Shown here one piece after another: positions 20,647 to 30,528 of a stretch of DNA of 49,196 nt. The first letter of the stretch is position 1; each line of letters begins with the position of its first letter. The position numbers and the translations under genes are program-made. This stretch comes from a virus, in the IMG/VR virus record IMGVR_UViG_3300009168_000052, positions 1 to 49,196 of that record. One strand, 5' to 3'. The notes beneath the pieces are model-generated. The model was given only the letters and a program-made list of their open reading frames with translations, was not told where the DNA came from and did no database searches.

Positions 20647-23580
20647 ATGACACTAACCCCTCCGGCCCGGATCTACAGCTTTGAAAGCTTTGTCCGCGCC
20701 AACCCGCGCCAAACGATCCCCGGAGATAGGCTCGATGCTCAGTTCCAGGAGCTGATCGACGCCATCCGGAACATCCAGGGGGTGCTGGCGGGGATCGTCA
20801 GGTCGGATGGGGAACTCAGGTCCGGCTCGGTCAAGCCCGAGAGCCTCGATCCCAAATTCAAGACCGATCTCTTTCGGGAAATCACCAGTGAGCTGAAGGA
20901 TTTAAGGGCCCTCGTTCAAGCGACGGGCGAAGCCGCCCGGCTGGCCCGGGAGGGTGCTGTCGAGGGCCAGGCGGTCAGCGTCGAGACCAGCCTTCTGGCC
21001 CGCGCCACGGTGCTCGAACAGGATGGCGCCAGTGCCGCCGCCTATGCCCAGGCCGCCAAGGAGTGGGCCGAGCACATGCCGGATACGCTGCCGGCCGACA
21101 CCGTGGCGATCATGGGTGTCACCGGCAATCACTGGAGTTCCCGGTGGTGGGCCGAACAGGCCCTCCTCAACAGTGGCGAAGGCAGCGGCGGAGGGGGTGG
21201 AGGCGGGGGCGGCGGAGCGGGTGTCATCATCCAGGATACGCCTCCCGCGCCAGTTCACGGGCAACTTTGGTGGGAGAGCGATACCGGGGCGCTTTATGTC
21301 TCTTACAATGACGGCGACTCCCAAGCCTGGGTGCAGATCAACGGCACGGTTGCGGGAGCAGGCTCAGGGCCTGGTGCCACAGCCCCCGCCAATGCGGTCC
21401 CCCCGATTATTACCGGACCCCAGGTCCAAGGCCAGGTGCTCACCGTATCCCAAGGGGCTTGGACCAACAATCCGGTCGGTTTTATTTATCAGTGGTTTCG
21501 GGATAATATTCCCATCTTAGAGGCCACGGCGGCCGCCTATCTGCTCCAGGCGGCGGATGTCGGTGCCATCCTCTATGCCAGAATCACGGCGATCAATGGT
21601 AGCGGGGAAACGACGACGCAGAGCAATACGACGGCTGCCATCACTGGGGCGGTGCCGGCAGCGCCGGTCAATACCACCCTTCCGGCGATCACCGGAACCG
21701 AGACGCAAGGGCAGACGCTGACGGTTTCGAACGGGACCTGGTCCAACAGCCCGACGAGCTACAGCCGGCAGTGGTTTAGGGCCCAGGTCGCTATTTCAGG
21801 AGCCACCTCAGCCACTTACGTCCTTCAGGCGGCGGATGTCGGCGCCATCATCCATGCCAAAGTTACGGCGACCAATGCCTCCGGGTCAACCACGGCCCAG
21901 AGCAACTCGACCGGAGCCATTAGCGCCCCGGCCAGTGCCACACCGCTGGCGGATGCCCGCGCGGCGGCGATCATCACGCGGGGAGGCTCGCAGTCCTCGA
22001 CCACCATCGCCGCTGTTCAGCAGTTGGAGAAGGATCTCGCCCTCGCCGGGCTGACGGCCAAGTTCGTGTACTTCAATCCTCGGTGCGGCAACGATCTGAT
22101 CGCGGCCCGCTCCCCGCTCATTGCCACCAACGGCCCCGGCTATGACACCCAGGCGGGAACCTTCTCGACTTGGGTCGAAGGTAAGGGCCTGGCCGGCAGC
22201 TCCGGTGTCATGGACACCGGGGTCAATGCCGAAGCGGCCGGGCTGACGGTGATATCGTCTTGCATGGGCATCTACATGATGGAGGATGCCAAGGCTGACA
22301 CCAACAGTATCGCGGCGGATTACACTTATGTTGCCGGCGAAAAATACTTGACTTTGGTGAGTCGTGCTTACGGCCAATACATGATGTATGATGCCTTCGG
22401 GGCGACTGGAGGTAATCGCGTTCAGACGGATGCTTCGTTGTTTGCCTCGCCGGATTCGGCCAACACCAAAGGTTTGATCTGTGGGTCTCGCTACTCGGCG
22501 ACAGCCGCCATCGTCGCGCGCAACGGGGTCATTCGGGGGCTGCAAACGGCGGCGGCTGACCTTCTTCCCCCAACGGTGACGCGGAAGGTCTACACGGCTC
22601 CGGGCGCTTCGGGCGGCGATTTCATCGGTTTCGGCCTGACGCCCGATGATGTGTCTTTGCTCTTCTGGGTCTTGCACGAGTTCAACACGGCCTTAGGCCG
22701 GGCGGTGATGGCGGAAGGGGTCGTCGGGATCAACACGGTCCCGAACCCGTTCAGCTTCACCGACACGACTGGGGTCCCCCTGTCGTCGGTCTCGACCTCC
22801 AACAGCATCACCGTGTCCGGGCTGACGCCGGGTCTTAGCACTGCCGTCACCGTCACTGGGGGCGAGTACGCCAAGAACGGCGGTGCCTGGTCGACCGTTG
22901 CTACCACGGCGGTCAACACAGATACCTTTGTGGTCCGGCATACCAATTCTGCGGCCGATTTCACCGCGACCAACACAACCCTGACCATCGGCGGTGTCAG
23001 TGACACCTTCACATCCACGACGACGGGGGCCGTGGCCCCGGTTGTCTGGAACCCGGCCACGAGCAGTGATCAGATCATTGTTTCCGGCCCTCAGAACCGG
23101 ACGGCCAACCGGACGGAATTTGGCGGGCCGTATATCAGTGCGAAGTCGGCCACGTCGCAGTCAGCCGGGCTGCGATATGTCGAGGTTCATGTCGATATTC
23201 TAGGCAGCCCGGGGACGATCATCGGTGTCGCGGGGACGGCGGCAAGTTCGGGTTCCCACCCGGGAGCGGATAACTTCGGCGTTGGTTATGCTAATAACTA
23301 TGGGGCTTATTACAAAGGCGGTGGCAGTTCTGGAGTTAACAACCCCGGAGCTTATGTTACCGGCGATGTCATCGGCATCCTGGTCGATTTCACCGCCAAG
23401 ACGGTGAAGATGAACCTCAATAACGGCACGTTCAGCGCGACGGTCGACATCACCTCGCTGGGAACAGATGTTTTTATCTTTGGCGGTATAGGTGCTGGAA
23501 CAACGTCACAGGTGACGCTCAACAATCCGCTGATCTATCCGCTCCCTGGCGGGGCGACCAAGTGGGATGGCACGACATGA
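20647..23580 (+). CDS. Tail fibre / receptor-binding protein with Ig-like repeats and SPRY-like C-terminus
   Basis: A 977-residue protein. The start is ATG 20647 with GAGGA upstream; 20611 (GTG) is open but lacks a ribosome site. The N-terminal 130 residues (IYSFESFVRANPRQ, DRLDAQFQELIDAIRN) look like a virion-anchor and coiled coil. A Gly-only linker (about 179-191) leads to two Ig-like repeats (about 250-430) with matching QWFR and AADVGAI motifs. The middle part is a large domain of unknown type (about 435-700). The last 175 residues resemble a SPRY/concanavalin-like fold (GDVIGILVDFTAKTVKMNLNNG). It likely binds a surface glycan. Confidence 0.82.
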   Translation: MTLTPPARIYSFESFVRANPRQTIPGDRLDAQFQELIDAIRNIQGVLAGIVRSDGELRSGSVKPESLDPKFKTDLFREITSELKDLRALVQATGEAARLAREGAVEGQAVSVETSLLARATVLEQDGASAAAYAQAAKEWAEHMPDTLPADTVAIMGVTGNHWSSRWWAEQALLNSGEGSGGGGGGGGGGAGVIIQDTPPAPVHGQLWWESDTGALYVSYNDGDSQAWVQINGTVAGAGSGPGATAPANAVPPIITGPQVQGQVLTVSQGAWTNNPVGFIYQWFRDNIPILEATAAAYLLQAADVGAILYARITAINGSGETTTQSNTTAAITGAVPAAPVNTTLPAITGTETQGQTLTVSNGTWSNSPTSYSRQWFRAQVAISGATSATYVLQAADVGAIIHAKVTATNASGSTTAQSNSTGAISAPASATPLADARAAAIITRGGSQSSTTIAAVQQLEKDLALAGLTAKFVYFNPRCGNDLIAARSPLIATNGPGYDTQAGTFSTWVEGKGLAGSSGVMDTGVNAEAAGLTVISSCMGIYMMEDAKADTNSIAADYTYVAGEKYLTLVSRAYGQYMMYDAFGATGGNRVQTDASLFASPDSANTKGLICGSRYSATAAIVARNGVIRGLQTAAADLLPPTVTRKVYTAPGASGGDFIGFGLTPDDVSLLFWVLHEFNTALGRAVMAEGVVGINTVPNPFSFTDTTGVPLSSVSTSNSITVSGLTPGLSTAVTVTGGEYAKNGGAWSTVATTAVNTDTFVVRHTNSAADFTATNTTLTIGGVSDTFTSTTTGAVAPVVWNPATSSDQIIVSGPQNRTANRTEFGGPYISAKSATSQSAGLRYVEVHVDILGSPGTIIGVAGTAASSGSHPGADNFGVGYANNYGAYYKGGGSSGVNNPGAYVTGDVIGILVDFTAKTVKMNLNNGTFSATVDITSLGTDVFIFGGIGAGTTSQVTLNNPLIYPLPGGATKWDGTT

Positions 23581-26225
23581 CCCTTCAGGCGGCCATCACC
23601 CTCACCCCGACGCAGTTGCACGAGAATGGCCGCACCCCGGTGCTGGTCTCGGTCGGCGGCGGCAACGACTACTACGATGTCGGCAACGGCGCCTATTGGG
23701 AGTTCACCACATCCGCCAGATACGCGGAGCTGGATGGCTACGCCACAGCCCCGTTCGGGGTCGGTAACGTCACCAACCGGGTCTGCGCCCGCACCATTCA
23801 GGGGGGCAAAACCGAAGACCGGTTCTTCAAGGTGCCCGAGGCGCTCGGAGCCTTCACCGCTAAACTCCTCCTGCCCCCAGGCACTGGCAAGACGGTGCAG
23901 ATCTTCGTCCCCGCCCAATACGCCATGGGCGGGGGAGCCGCGCCGGTCGGGGTCTACCCAATCCGCGTCCGGTTCGATGCGGCAGCCACGCCCATCACCC
24001 CGGCGCTGCTCGCCAAACATGTCGTGATTTACGGCGACAGCATCGCCTCGGGCGGCGTGGGCGTGTGCCCAACTCTCTTTGGTTATGCGGGCCTGATGAA
24101 GCGGCCCGTCGCCAATGGTGGCTACAACGGCAGTGTGACGCTAGTCTCGCACGGCTACCGCCGCCTGCTGGACGATTGTGACACCGCCCCCAAACGGTCG
24201 GCCTTCGCCACCTTCCTTCTCAGTTTGAGCCCGACCCGGATCATCCTCGCCATTGGATCGAACGACCAGGCGGTGGCAGGCGGCCCGAACCTGGCGAACT
24301 TCACTGCTTACTATGGCGGCCTGTTGGACGCGATCCACGCCATCGCCCCCAACCTGCCGATTGTCTGTAGCAGCCCAATCATTCGCGATGAGACCAGCAC
24401 CACCAATGGCTGGACCATGCCGCAGGGCCGCACGGCCATCGCCGGCGAGGTGACGGCCCGCGCCGGATGGGCCACACCTCCAACTTACATGGACGGCCTG
24501 CCGATCTGTGTCTTGAGCGATTTGCCGGATCTGACGCATCCCGGCACGACCGCCAACGAGACCAAGATGCTGCCAGCCTTTCTGGCTGCGGCGACGGGAC
24601 TGACACTCAGCGCCAACACCGTCGGGGAGAATGCCGCTGTCGGGGCTAAGGTCGGAACTCTTTCGGTCGCTGGCGGCACTGGTACTTACACCTATGCGAT
24701 CACCCATATCGACGGCGTCGATCTCGCCACCAACTACTATGTCGACCCGGTGGCCGGCAGCGATGCTGCTAATGGGCTGGCGCCCAACACCCCGTTCAAG
24801 ACCTTCAGCAAGGCCCTCACTCTGATGGTGCCGGGGGATCGCTACTATGGCAAAGGCGGGACAACCGGCTACGAACATCTGAGTGCGGCGAAGGTCAAGA
24901 ATCGGACCACTATCGGGGCTTACGGTACCGGTCCCCTGACGATCTCCGGTTCACGGCGCATCGCGGCAGGGAGCATCACCGCCCAAGGTACGCCAAACGT
25001 CTATCAAGCGACGGTTACGCACGAAGTGACCACTGCTCCGCTCGGGCCGACCCACGCCAACACCTTCCACTGCATGATGTGGTCAGGTCCCGACGAGAAC
25101 AACCTGACGCATCTGACCGGGGTCTGGAGCGGGGCTAATATCGCCGCCAACATCGCGGCCCTTCAGCCGGGGCAGTTCACGTCCCACAAGCAGGGGTCGA
25201 CGGTCAAAGACCCGCGCGAGGCCACGGAGGCCACCAACCAGATCCACTATTACTTTCGGCTTCCCGCCAATGCCAATCCGACCGGCGGCGCCCCCGTCGT
25301 GCACTACGGCGAGCAACTGACGCCGCTGGCGGTCGGCTCGGGCGGTGGGTCGGCGGCCAACGTCAAAGTGGCGCGTACCGCCACAAAAGACGCGGCGGCC
25401 AACAGCGGCGGCAACGGCAATGTCCAGGCGCTGACCGATTTCAGCGCCATCGATGTCGCCGTGCATGGCTGGGTGGGCTGGGCGCGGACGATAACCAATT
25501 ACACCGCCGTCGGCCTACCGTCGGCGCGACTCATGAGCGGCGGCGGGCTCACGATCTTCTGGGGGTTTGAAACCACCTCCGGGATCGACCTGACCAACTT
25601 GAATATTAACGGCTTCGGCGGCGCCATCTACGGCCACGGCGATGGCGATCCCCTGGTCCAGCACCAGTACATGCACGTCAACACGGTCACTGTGGCGAAC
25701 TGCGATTTCGTCATTCAGGGCGACACGGCCTTCGAGACCACCCTCGCCGGGCTGACCGCCACCAATGTTTACTACCTGGTGCAGGATGCGACCAACTTCA
25801 CCGCCCGCAACGGCACGCTGACCACCTCCACCAGCTCCCCGGCCAACACCCCTCTGGTGATGCTCGGCAACGGCAATGCGACTATCGAGGACTTCACCTT
25901 CACCAAAGGCCAGGCCGGCGATGCTTTCCTCTGCATCAACAAATACGCCTACACCACCGGCAGCGACACCCATCAAGCCACCCTCACTCTGCGCCGGGTG
26001 ACGGCTCACAATTTCTATGCGTGCCCGGTGCAACCTCGCTGGAAGCGGTATCACCTGATTTTGGATCATTGCACGCTGGATCAGTTGATCCTGCCGAGTT
26101 GGGGTTCGGAATATCCATTCCTGTCGATCACCGCCACGGGCTCGACCTTCGGGCTCGGCGGTCGCTCGCTGGCCGCCATCCAGGCCGACCATCCCGGCGT
26201 GGATGGCACCAACACGATCATCTGA
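23577..26225 (+). CDS. Tail spike: GDSL/SGNH esterase plus beta-helix
   Basis: An 882-residue protein that starts within the stop of the preceding gene (ATGA at 23577). After a beta-rich N-terminus (residues 1-140), an SGNH/GDSL hydrolase domain shows block I IYGDSIASG (about 150), block III GSND (about 226) and block V DLTHPG (about 318), so it should deacylate a surface sugar. The first half of a cadherin-like repeat follows (about 345-380, NTVGENAAVGAKVGTL). From NYYVDPVAGSDAANG (about 382) onward it looks like a right-handed beta-helix of the pectate-lyase type. It probably acts at adsorption on capsule or LPS. Confidence 0.82.
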   Translation: MTLQAAITLTPTQLHENGRTPVLVSVGGGNDYYDVGNGAYWEFTTSARYAELDGYATAPFGVGNVTNRVCARTIQGGKTEDRFFKVPEALGAFTAKLLLPPGTGKTVQIFVPAQYAMGGGAAPVGVYPIRVRFDAAATPITPALLAKHVVIYGDSIASGGVGVCPTLFGYAGLMKRPVANGGYNGSVTLVSHGYRRLLDDCDTAPKRSAFATFLLSLSPTRIILAIGSNDQAVAGGPNLANFTAYYGGLLDAIHAIAPNLPIVCSSPIIRDETSTTNGWTMPQGRTAIAGEVTARAGWATPPTYMDGLPICVLSDLPDLTHPGTTANETKMLPAFLAAATGLTLSANTVGENAAVGAKVGTLSVAGGTGTYTYAITHIDGVDLATNYYVDPVAGSDAANGLAPNTPFKTFSKALTLMVPGDRYYGKGGTTGYEHLSAAKVKNRTTIGAYGTGPLTISGSRRIAAGSITAQGTPNVYQATVTHEVTTAPLGPTHANTFHCMMWSGPDENNLTHLTGVWSGANIAANIAALQPGQFTSHKQGSTVKDPREATEATNQIHYYFRLPANANPTGGAPVVHYGEQLTPLAVGSGGGSAANVKVARTATKDAAANSGGNGNVQALTDFSAIDVAVHGWVGWARTITNYTAVGLPSARLMSGGGLTIFWGFETTSGIDLTNLNINGFGGAIYGHGDGDPLVQHQYMHVNTVTVANCDFVIQGDTAFETTLAGLTATNVYYLVQDATNFTARNGTLTTSTSSPANTPLVMLGNGNATIEDFTFTKGQAGDAFLCINKYAYTTGSDTHQATLTLRRVTAHNFYACPVQPRWKRYHLILDHCTLDQLILPSWGSEYPFLSITATGSTFGLGGRSLAAIQADHPGVDGTNTII

Positions 26226-26233
26226 GAGACCTC

Positions 26234-27019
26234 ATGCCGAAGTTCGCTATCGACGGGGCCGATCTGGAAGTCGCCGGGCCGCTCGATTACGAGACGGCGA
26301 CGTTTCACGATGTGACCGTGATCGCCGACAACGGCATCGGCGACATCATCACCAGGACATTCAGGATCAATGTCACCGACGTGGCGGTCGAGACCGGCGC
26401 CGCCTCGATGCTGACCGACGAGACCGATGGCTTCGCCGTCGATTTCACCCTGAACGACGTAGCGGTGAAGCGCGCCGGCGTCATCACGTCCTCGACCGTC
26501 GCCAGCTTCTTTACCCAGGCCGGTTCCCGAGGCGCGGGGGTGTTCGCGCTGAGCGCCGCCGGACTGGCGGTCGATGGCACCGACGACATCCGCTTTCCGA
26601 AGACGGCGATCCCCTACATCCCGGCGGCTGGCACCTGGGTCGTCAATCTGAAGAGCCCCAGCCCGGCTTTCCCAGCCCGGGTCATCGGTTATGACACCGA
26701 CAGTGCAGCGCCGCTGATGCTGGGGGCGGACGGGGTGATCTATGTCTACCCGACTCCCTCCTATGTCTCGGCGACCACTGAGACCGGCACTTCTTACGTA
26801 ACCGGCGCCAAAGTCGCGGCGGCCTATGATGCGGCAGGCTGTGGGGTGCTGATCACCGGCGCGCCGATCACCACCACCGCCGACGTGATGAAAACGGTCG
26901 GGACCCTGATCTTCATCGGCAGCGTCAACAGCAGCAACCAGATGACGGGCACCATTCGCACGGTGAAGTACGTGCCGCGCAAGATGCCCCCGGCCGAACT
27001 GATCACGGAAACGACATAA
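26234..27019 (+). CDS. Tail protein beginning with the second half of a cadherin-like repeat
   Basis: A 261-residue protein starting ATG 26234, nine bases after the GDSL-spike stop. Residues 1-52 (KFAIDGADLEVAGPLDYETA, then IITRTFRINVTDV) match the second half of a bacterial cadherin-like repeat, whose first half is in the preceding gene about 1.5 kb upstream. The remainder, beta-rich, may be a jelly-roll or concanavalin-like domain (AAGTWVVNLKSP, GTLIFIGS, MTGTIRTVKYVPRKM). It overlaps nothing and ends at the start of the next tail gene. Role: an accessory tail-fibre subunit. Confidence 0.75.
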   Translation: MPKFAIDGADLEVAGPLDYETATFHDVTVIADNGIGDIITRTFRINVTDVAVETGAASMLTDETDGFAVDFTLNDVAVKRAGVITSSTVASFFTQAGSRGAGVFALSAAGLAVDGTDDIRFPKTAIPYIPAAGTWVVNLKSPSPAFPARVIGYDTDSAAPLMLGADGVIYVYPTPSYVSATTETGTSYVTGAKVAAAYDAAGCGVLITGAPITTTADVMKTVGTLIFIGSVNSSNQMTGTIRTVKYVPRKMPPAELITETT

Positions 27020-29179
27020 ATGGCTTTCGATTTTCCCAGCAGCCCGACGTTCGGCCAGGTCTTCACCGCCAACGGCATCGACTATACCTGGAATGGCTAC
27101 GCCTGGGCCGGCGGGGGCTTCCCAGCCGCTGGCACCGGCGGCGGCGGTCTGCCCGGCGGTGGCACCACCGATCAGGTTCTGACCAAGCTTTCCAATGCCG
27201 ACCAGGATGCCGGTTGGCTTCCACCCACCGGCGGCGGCGGCCCTGCTTATGTCCATCCGACCGGCGACGGCAATCTTCACGTTCCTGCCACGGGCACCGC
27301 CAACAACAACAAGGTGCTGACGGCGGGAGCAGTCCCAGGAGCCATTTCATGGCAACCGGCTGGCACTGCGGGCACGGGTGCCGGCAGCGTGCTGATCCCG
27401 GACCTCGTGACCCTGGGCGGCGTCGGTGACGGTGTCACCAACTGCGACGCGGCTTTCACGGCGGCCGAGGCCCATGCCAGCCGCCGGATCTGGGTGCCGC
27501 CGGGCACGTTCTACACGACCAAGACCAACCTGACGAAGCGCTATCTGGGCGCCGGTAAAGTCAAAGTTAACACCAATCCTAACGATGTTTACGACGATGT
27601 GGCCTTCGTCCGCACCCGTATTCCGCCCAGCCTCTATCACGGCGGCGACACCGGGCGGATGCACAATTCGTGGACCCAGATCGGCACTCCGGCCAATGCC
27701 AATATCCGCAACGGCTGGGCTGTCACCGTCCACGCCGATGGCGGCCAGACCAACGCTTACTTCGATGCCGCCGTCACCCCGTACCACGTGATCGTCGACA
27801 ACTATGCCGGGCACCCGGGCAAGTCGGCGGTTCTCAATCTCGCGGCCAACGACGGAGCCATGAGTGTTCAGGTCCAAAGCCCGGGGGTCGAGGTCGTCGT
27901 CGGCGCCAAAGTGCGGATGTGGGGCAGCGATACTATCGGTTACAGCGATTACACCGTCACCAGTGTCACCGCTGCCGGGGGCTCCAATGCCAATATCGGC
28001 CTGAACCGGGCGGTCTATGGCGGCCCCTATCCGGCCATCTATGCGTATCTGACGATCTCCGACCGCACCATGAGTGCGGCCTATTATACAGAATACGCCC
28101 ACCGGGGCGGCGGCGACGCTTATGTGCACACGGCGCAGATGGTCGTCAGCCACAAATACAATATCAATGCCGGCCAGACCTACTTTATGAACACCGCCAC
28201 CGGCGGGTTGTTCGGCGGCGCCCTGCATGGCGACGGCGCTGGGGTCTTTCTAACAGCATACGAAGTTCAATACACACAGAACCCCGATTACAACATTGCA
28301 GTCATCCACGAGCCCATCGCCTTCGACCGCGACCGGGACGACGGAGCCCATGACGGGCGCTGGTTCGGCAACCTGTTCAAGAGCCCGAGGATGGCCTGCG
28401 ACGGCGCCTGGGTGCTGGACGGGAACTGGAAAGTCGGCCTCGATACGGTCAAGGGCTTCCATCTAAGAGATGGCGCCGAACAGCCGTTCGCAGCGGTCAA
28501 TATGGGCGCGGACCAGAGGCATTATTATAACTCTGTCGCGACGCAGAGCAATTTTGGTTATTACTATAACGGTAACTTCTTCGGTGATTGTTATCGGAAG
28601 TTCGACAAAACGACAGCCACGCTCCAGGATTATGTCGGCGGGACTCTGTCCCTCGTACAAGGGCCGATCTCGACCTTCCAGAAGAAGGTCCTTGTCTGCG
28701 AAAAGGATGTCGAACATCGCGGACGGAGCTATTTTCAACAGGATGTCTCGGTCTATCGAACCCCGGCGGTGAACACCGGCTACATCTATTTAAATCAGTC
28801 CGAGACCCGGCTCGTTGGCTATGACGGCACCTACTATCACATGCCGGGCGCCGACCTGATCGTGAACGGGGTCGTCACCACCTCCGATGAGCGGCTCAAG
28901 GAGAACGTCCGCGACATGCCGGGCGGACTGACCGTGGTGGATGGCCTCCACCCGGTCGTCTTCGACTGGATCAACGGCAAGGCAAACGACCTCGGCATGA
29001 TCGCCCAGGAAGTCCAGGCCGTAGCCCCTGAGATCGTGCTCGATACCGGAGGTGACGACCATTACCTGGCAGTCGATTACGGCAAAGGCGTCGTCATGCA
29101 TCTGGTGCTGGCCGTTCAGCAGCTCTCGGCCAAGGTCGCAGCACTGGAAGCCCAGCTCGTCGCCAAGGGGCAGGGATGA
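27020..29179 (+). CDS. Tail fibre/spike with beta-helix and C-terminal S74 auto-chaperone
   Basis: A 719-residue protein. The N-terminus FPSSPTFGQVFTANGIDYTW is a common phage tail-fibre start, followed by Gly/Pro-rich linkers. A beta-helix segment begins near GGVGDGVTNCDAAFTAAEAH (about 133). The C-terminal peptidase S74/intramolecular chaperone is clear: TSDERLKENV (about 622) with the auto-cleavage serine, then GMIAQEVQAVAPEIV, YLAVDYGKGVVMH and a coiled coil. It folds and trimerises, then releases its chaperone. It overlaps the next gene by four bases. Confidence 0.88.
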   Translation: MAFDFPSSPTFGQVFTANGIDYTWNGYAWAGGGFPAAGTGGGGLPGGGTTDQVLTKLSNADQDAGWLPPTGGGGPAYVHPTGDGNLHVPATGTANNNKVLTAGAVPGAISWQPAGTAGTGAGSVLIPDLVTLGGVGDGVTNCDAAFTAAEAHASRRIWVPPGTFYTTKTNLTKRYLGAGKVKVNTNPNDVYDDVAFVRTRIPPSLYHGGDTGRMHNSWTQIGTPANANIRNGWAVTVHADGGQTNAYFDAAVTPYHVIVDNYAGHPGKSAVLNLAANDGAMSVQVQSPGVEVVVGAKVRMWGSDTIGYSDYTVTSVTAAGGSNANIGLNRAVYGGPYPAIYAYLTISDRTMSAAYYTEYAHRGGGDAYVHTAQMVVSHKYNINAGQTYFMNTATGGLFGGALHGDGAGVFLTAYEVQYTQNPDYNIAVIHEPIAFDRDRDDGAHDGRWFGNLFKSPRMACDGAWVLDGNWKVGLDTVKGFHLRDGAEQPFAAVNMGADQRHYYNSVATQSNFGYYYNGNFFGDCYRKFDKTTATLQDYVGGTLSLVQGPISTFQKKVLVCEKDVEHRGRSYFQQDVSVYRTPAVNTGYIYLNQSETRLVGYDGTYYHMPGADLIVNGVVTTSDERLKENVRDMPGGLTVVDGLHPVVFDWINGKANDLGMIAQEVQAVAPEIVLDTGGDDHYLAVDYGKGVVMHLVLAVQQLSAKVAALEAQLVAKGQG

Positions 29180-29361
29180 CCGTGAGCCAACTGATCAATC
29201 AGGCCGTCGACAGCCTCAAGTCGTCGCCGGTGTTCCTGGCGCTGATCCTACTCAACGCGATCATGGTCAGCGCCGCCCTCTGGTTTCTCGCCACCCTGGC
29301 GGCGGCGCAGCAGGGGCGGTTCGAGACACTGATGAAAGCCTGCATGGGCAGGCTGTCATGA
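29176..29361 (+). CDS. Holin-like membrane peptide (61 aa)
   Basis: A 61-residue protein with one long hydrophobic segment (about residues 19-46: VFLALILLNAIMVSAALWFLATL) and a charged amphipathic end (GRFETLMKACMGRLS). It overlaps both neighbours by ATGA and lies directly upstream of the endolysin, the usual place for a holin. Small proteins of this pattern are common before phage lysozymes. The assignment is by position and topology only; no spanin gene was recognised nearby. Confidence 0.65.
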   Translation: MTVSQLINQAVDSLKSSPVFLALILLNAIMVSAALWFLATLAAAQQGRFETLMKACMGRLS

Positions 29362-30068
29362 GCTTTGATCGCAAAGTTTTCTTCGATGCTATCCGTGGCA
29401 CGCTGTTTCACGGTGCCATGACACAGCAGCAGGTGGATGGCATGAACGCCATCCTGGATGCCTGGGAGGTGAACCCCCGGTCCGACAACCTAAGACACTT
29501 GTCCTATCCCCTAGCCACGACCGCTCATGAAACTGGCTTCACCATGCAGCCCATCGAGGAGTACGGCAAAGGCAAGGGCATGGCCTATGGCGTGTCAGAC
29601 CCTGAGACCGGCCAGACGTATTATGGCCGGGGGTATGTCCAGCTCACCTGGCGGGACAACTATGCCCGGGCTGACACGGAACTTGGGTTCCAGAATATGG
29701 ACAGCCTCGAATGGCACGCTGAGCGCGCTCTGGACTATTACGTCGCCGCCCAGGTGATGTTCGAGGGCATGAGCGAGGGCTGGTTCCGGAGCGACAGCGA
29801 GGGGTGTCAGGACCTCGACCGCTACTTCAACGAGGACGTGGACGACAGCTACCGCGCCCGTGAAATCATTAATGGCGATAAGCACATCGTCCCTAGCTGG
29901 TCGGGCGGTATCTCAATCGGCAATCTGATCAAAGGCTATCATATCGCCTTCCTGAGCGCGCTGGAAGCCGCGTCCACACCGCCTGAAGACGAGACCGGCG
30001 AGGTCTTCGTCAGGACCATCACGATCACATCGCGTTCCCCCATTCAGATCGTTATCGAGGAGGATTAG
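29358..30068 (+). CDS. GH19-like endolysin
   Basis: A 236-residue muramidase-type enzyme of the GH19 chitinase-like superfamily, as in many phage endolysins. Family features are TTAHETG (the catalytic Glu region), MQPIEEYGKG, YYGRGYVQLTWRDNY and the later FNEDVDDSYRAREIING. It should cut the glycan backbone of peptidoglycan from inside the cell once the upstream holin-like peptide opens the membrane. No signal peptide is visible. The C-terminal 35 residues (TGEVFVRTITITS) are extra. The start ATG 29358 overlaps the holin-like gene's stop. Confidence 0.87.
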   Translation: MSFDRKVFFDAIRGTLFHGAMTQQQVDGMNAILDAWEVNPRSDNLRHLSYPLATTAHETGFTMQPIEEYGKGKGMAYGVSDPETGQTYYGRGYVQLTWRDNYARADTELGFQNMDSLEWHAERALDYYVAAQVMFEGMSEGWFRSDSEGCQDLDRYFNEDVDDSYRAREIINGDKHIVPSWSGGISIGNLIKGYHIAFLSALEAASTPPEDETGEVFVRTITITSRSPIQIVIEED

Positions 30069-30069
30069 T

Positions 30070-30507
30070 ATGGTTGCTCCAGCAAGCTACGGTTGGTCTT
30101 TGGCCCTTGTCGAGGCGATGCCGAATATGGGCACCGTCGATGTCCCGGCCCATGACATCAACGAGAATGTTGACGAAGACAGCGCCGAACTGGCCGTTGA
30201 CGGCGATGTCATCGCCAACAGCGAATGTGAGATCGCCTTCGATATTCCAAACAAGAGAGTGACGGTCACCAACCTGACCGGCGAGGAGTGGGAAGCGCAG
30301 TCGAACCTCTATGTCTCAGCCCGGCGTACGCCGATCACGGGCGCCAATGTCGGCGGTGACACCGAAGCCCTGGAGGCCCGCATCGCGACGCTCGAAGGCC
30401 AGGTCACGGATCTCTCAGGCCAGGTCGTGGACCTCTCAGGCCAGCTCGACGACCACGAGGGCCGGATTTCGGCGCTTGAGACCCCCGCCGGCACTCGGAA
30501 GCGTTGA
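30070..30507 (+). CDS. Coiled-coil protein (145 aa), possibly structural
   Basis: Not recognised. The first 85 residues are acidic and beta-rich (VDVPAHDINENVDEDSAE, CEIAFDIPNKRVTVTNLTG). The last 50 form a repeating coiled coil with LSGQ heptads (ATLEGQVTDLSGQVVDLSGQ), typical of trimeric phage fibre or head-decoration proteins. It follows the endolysin by one base and has a modest ribosome site (GAGGA). Confidence 0.65.
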   Translation: MVAPASYGWSLALVEAMPNMGTVDVPAHDINENVDEDSAELAVDGDVIANSECEIAFDIPNKRVTVTNLTGEEWEAQSNLYVSARRTPITGANVGGDTEALEARIATLEGQVTDLSGQVVDLSGQLDDHEGRISALETPAGTRKR

Positions 30508-30528
30508 TCAGCATAGGGAGTGCTTCAC

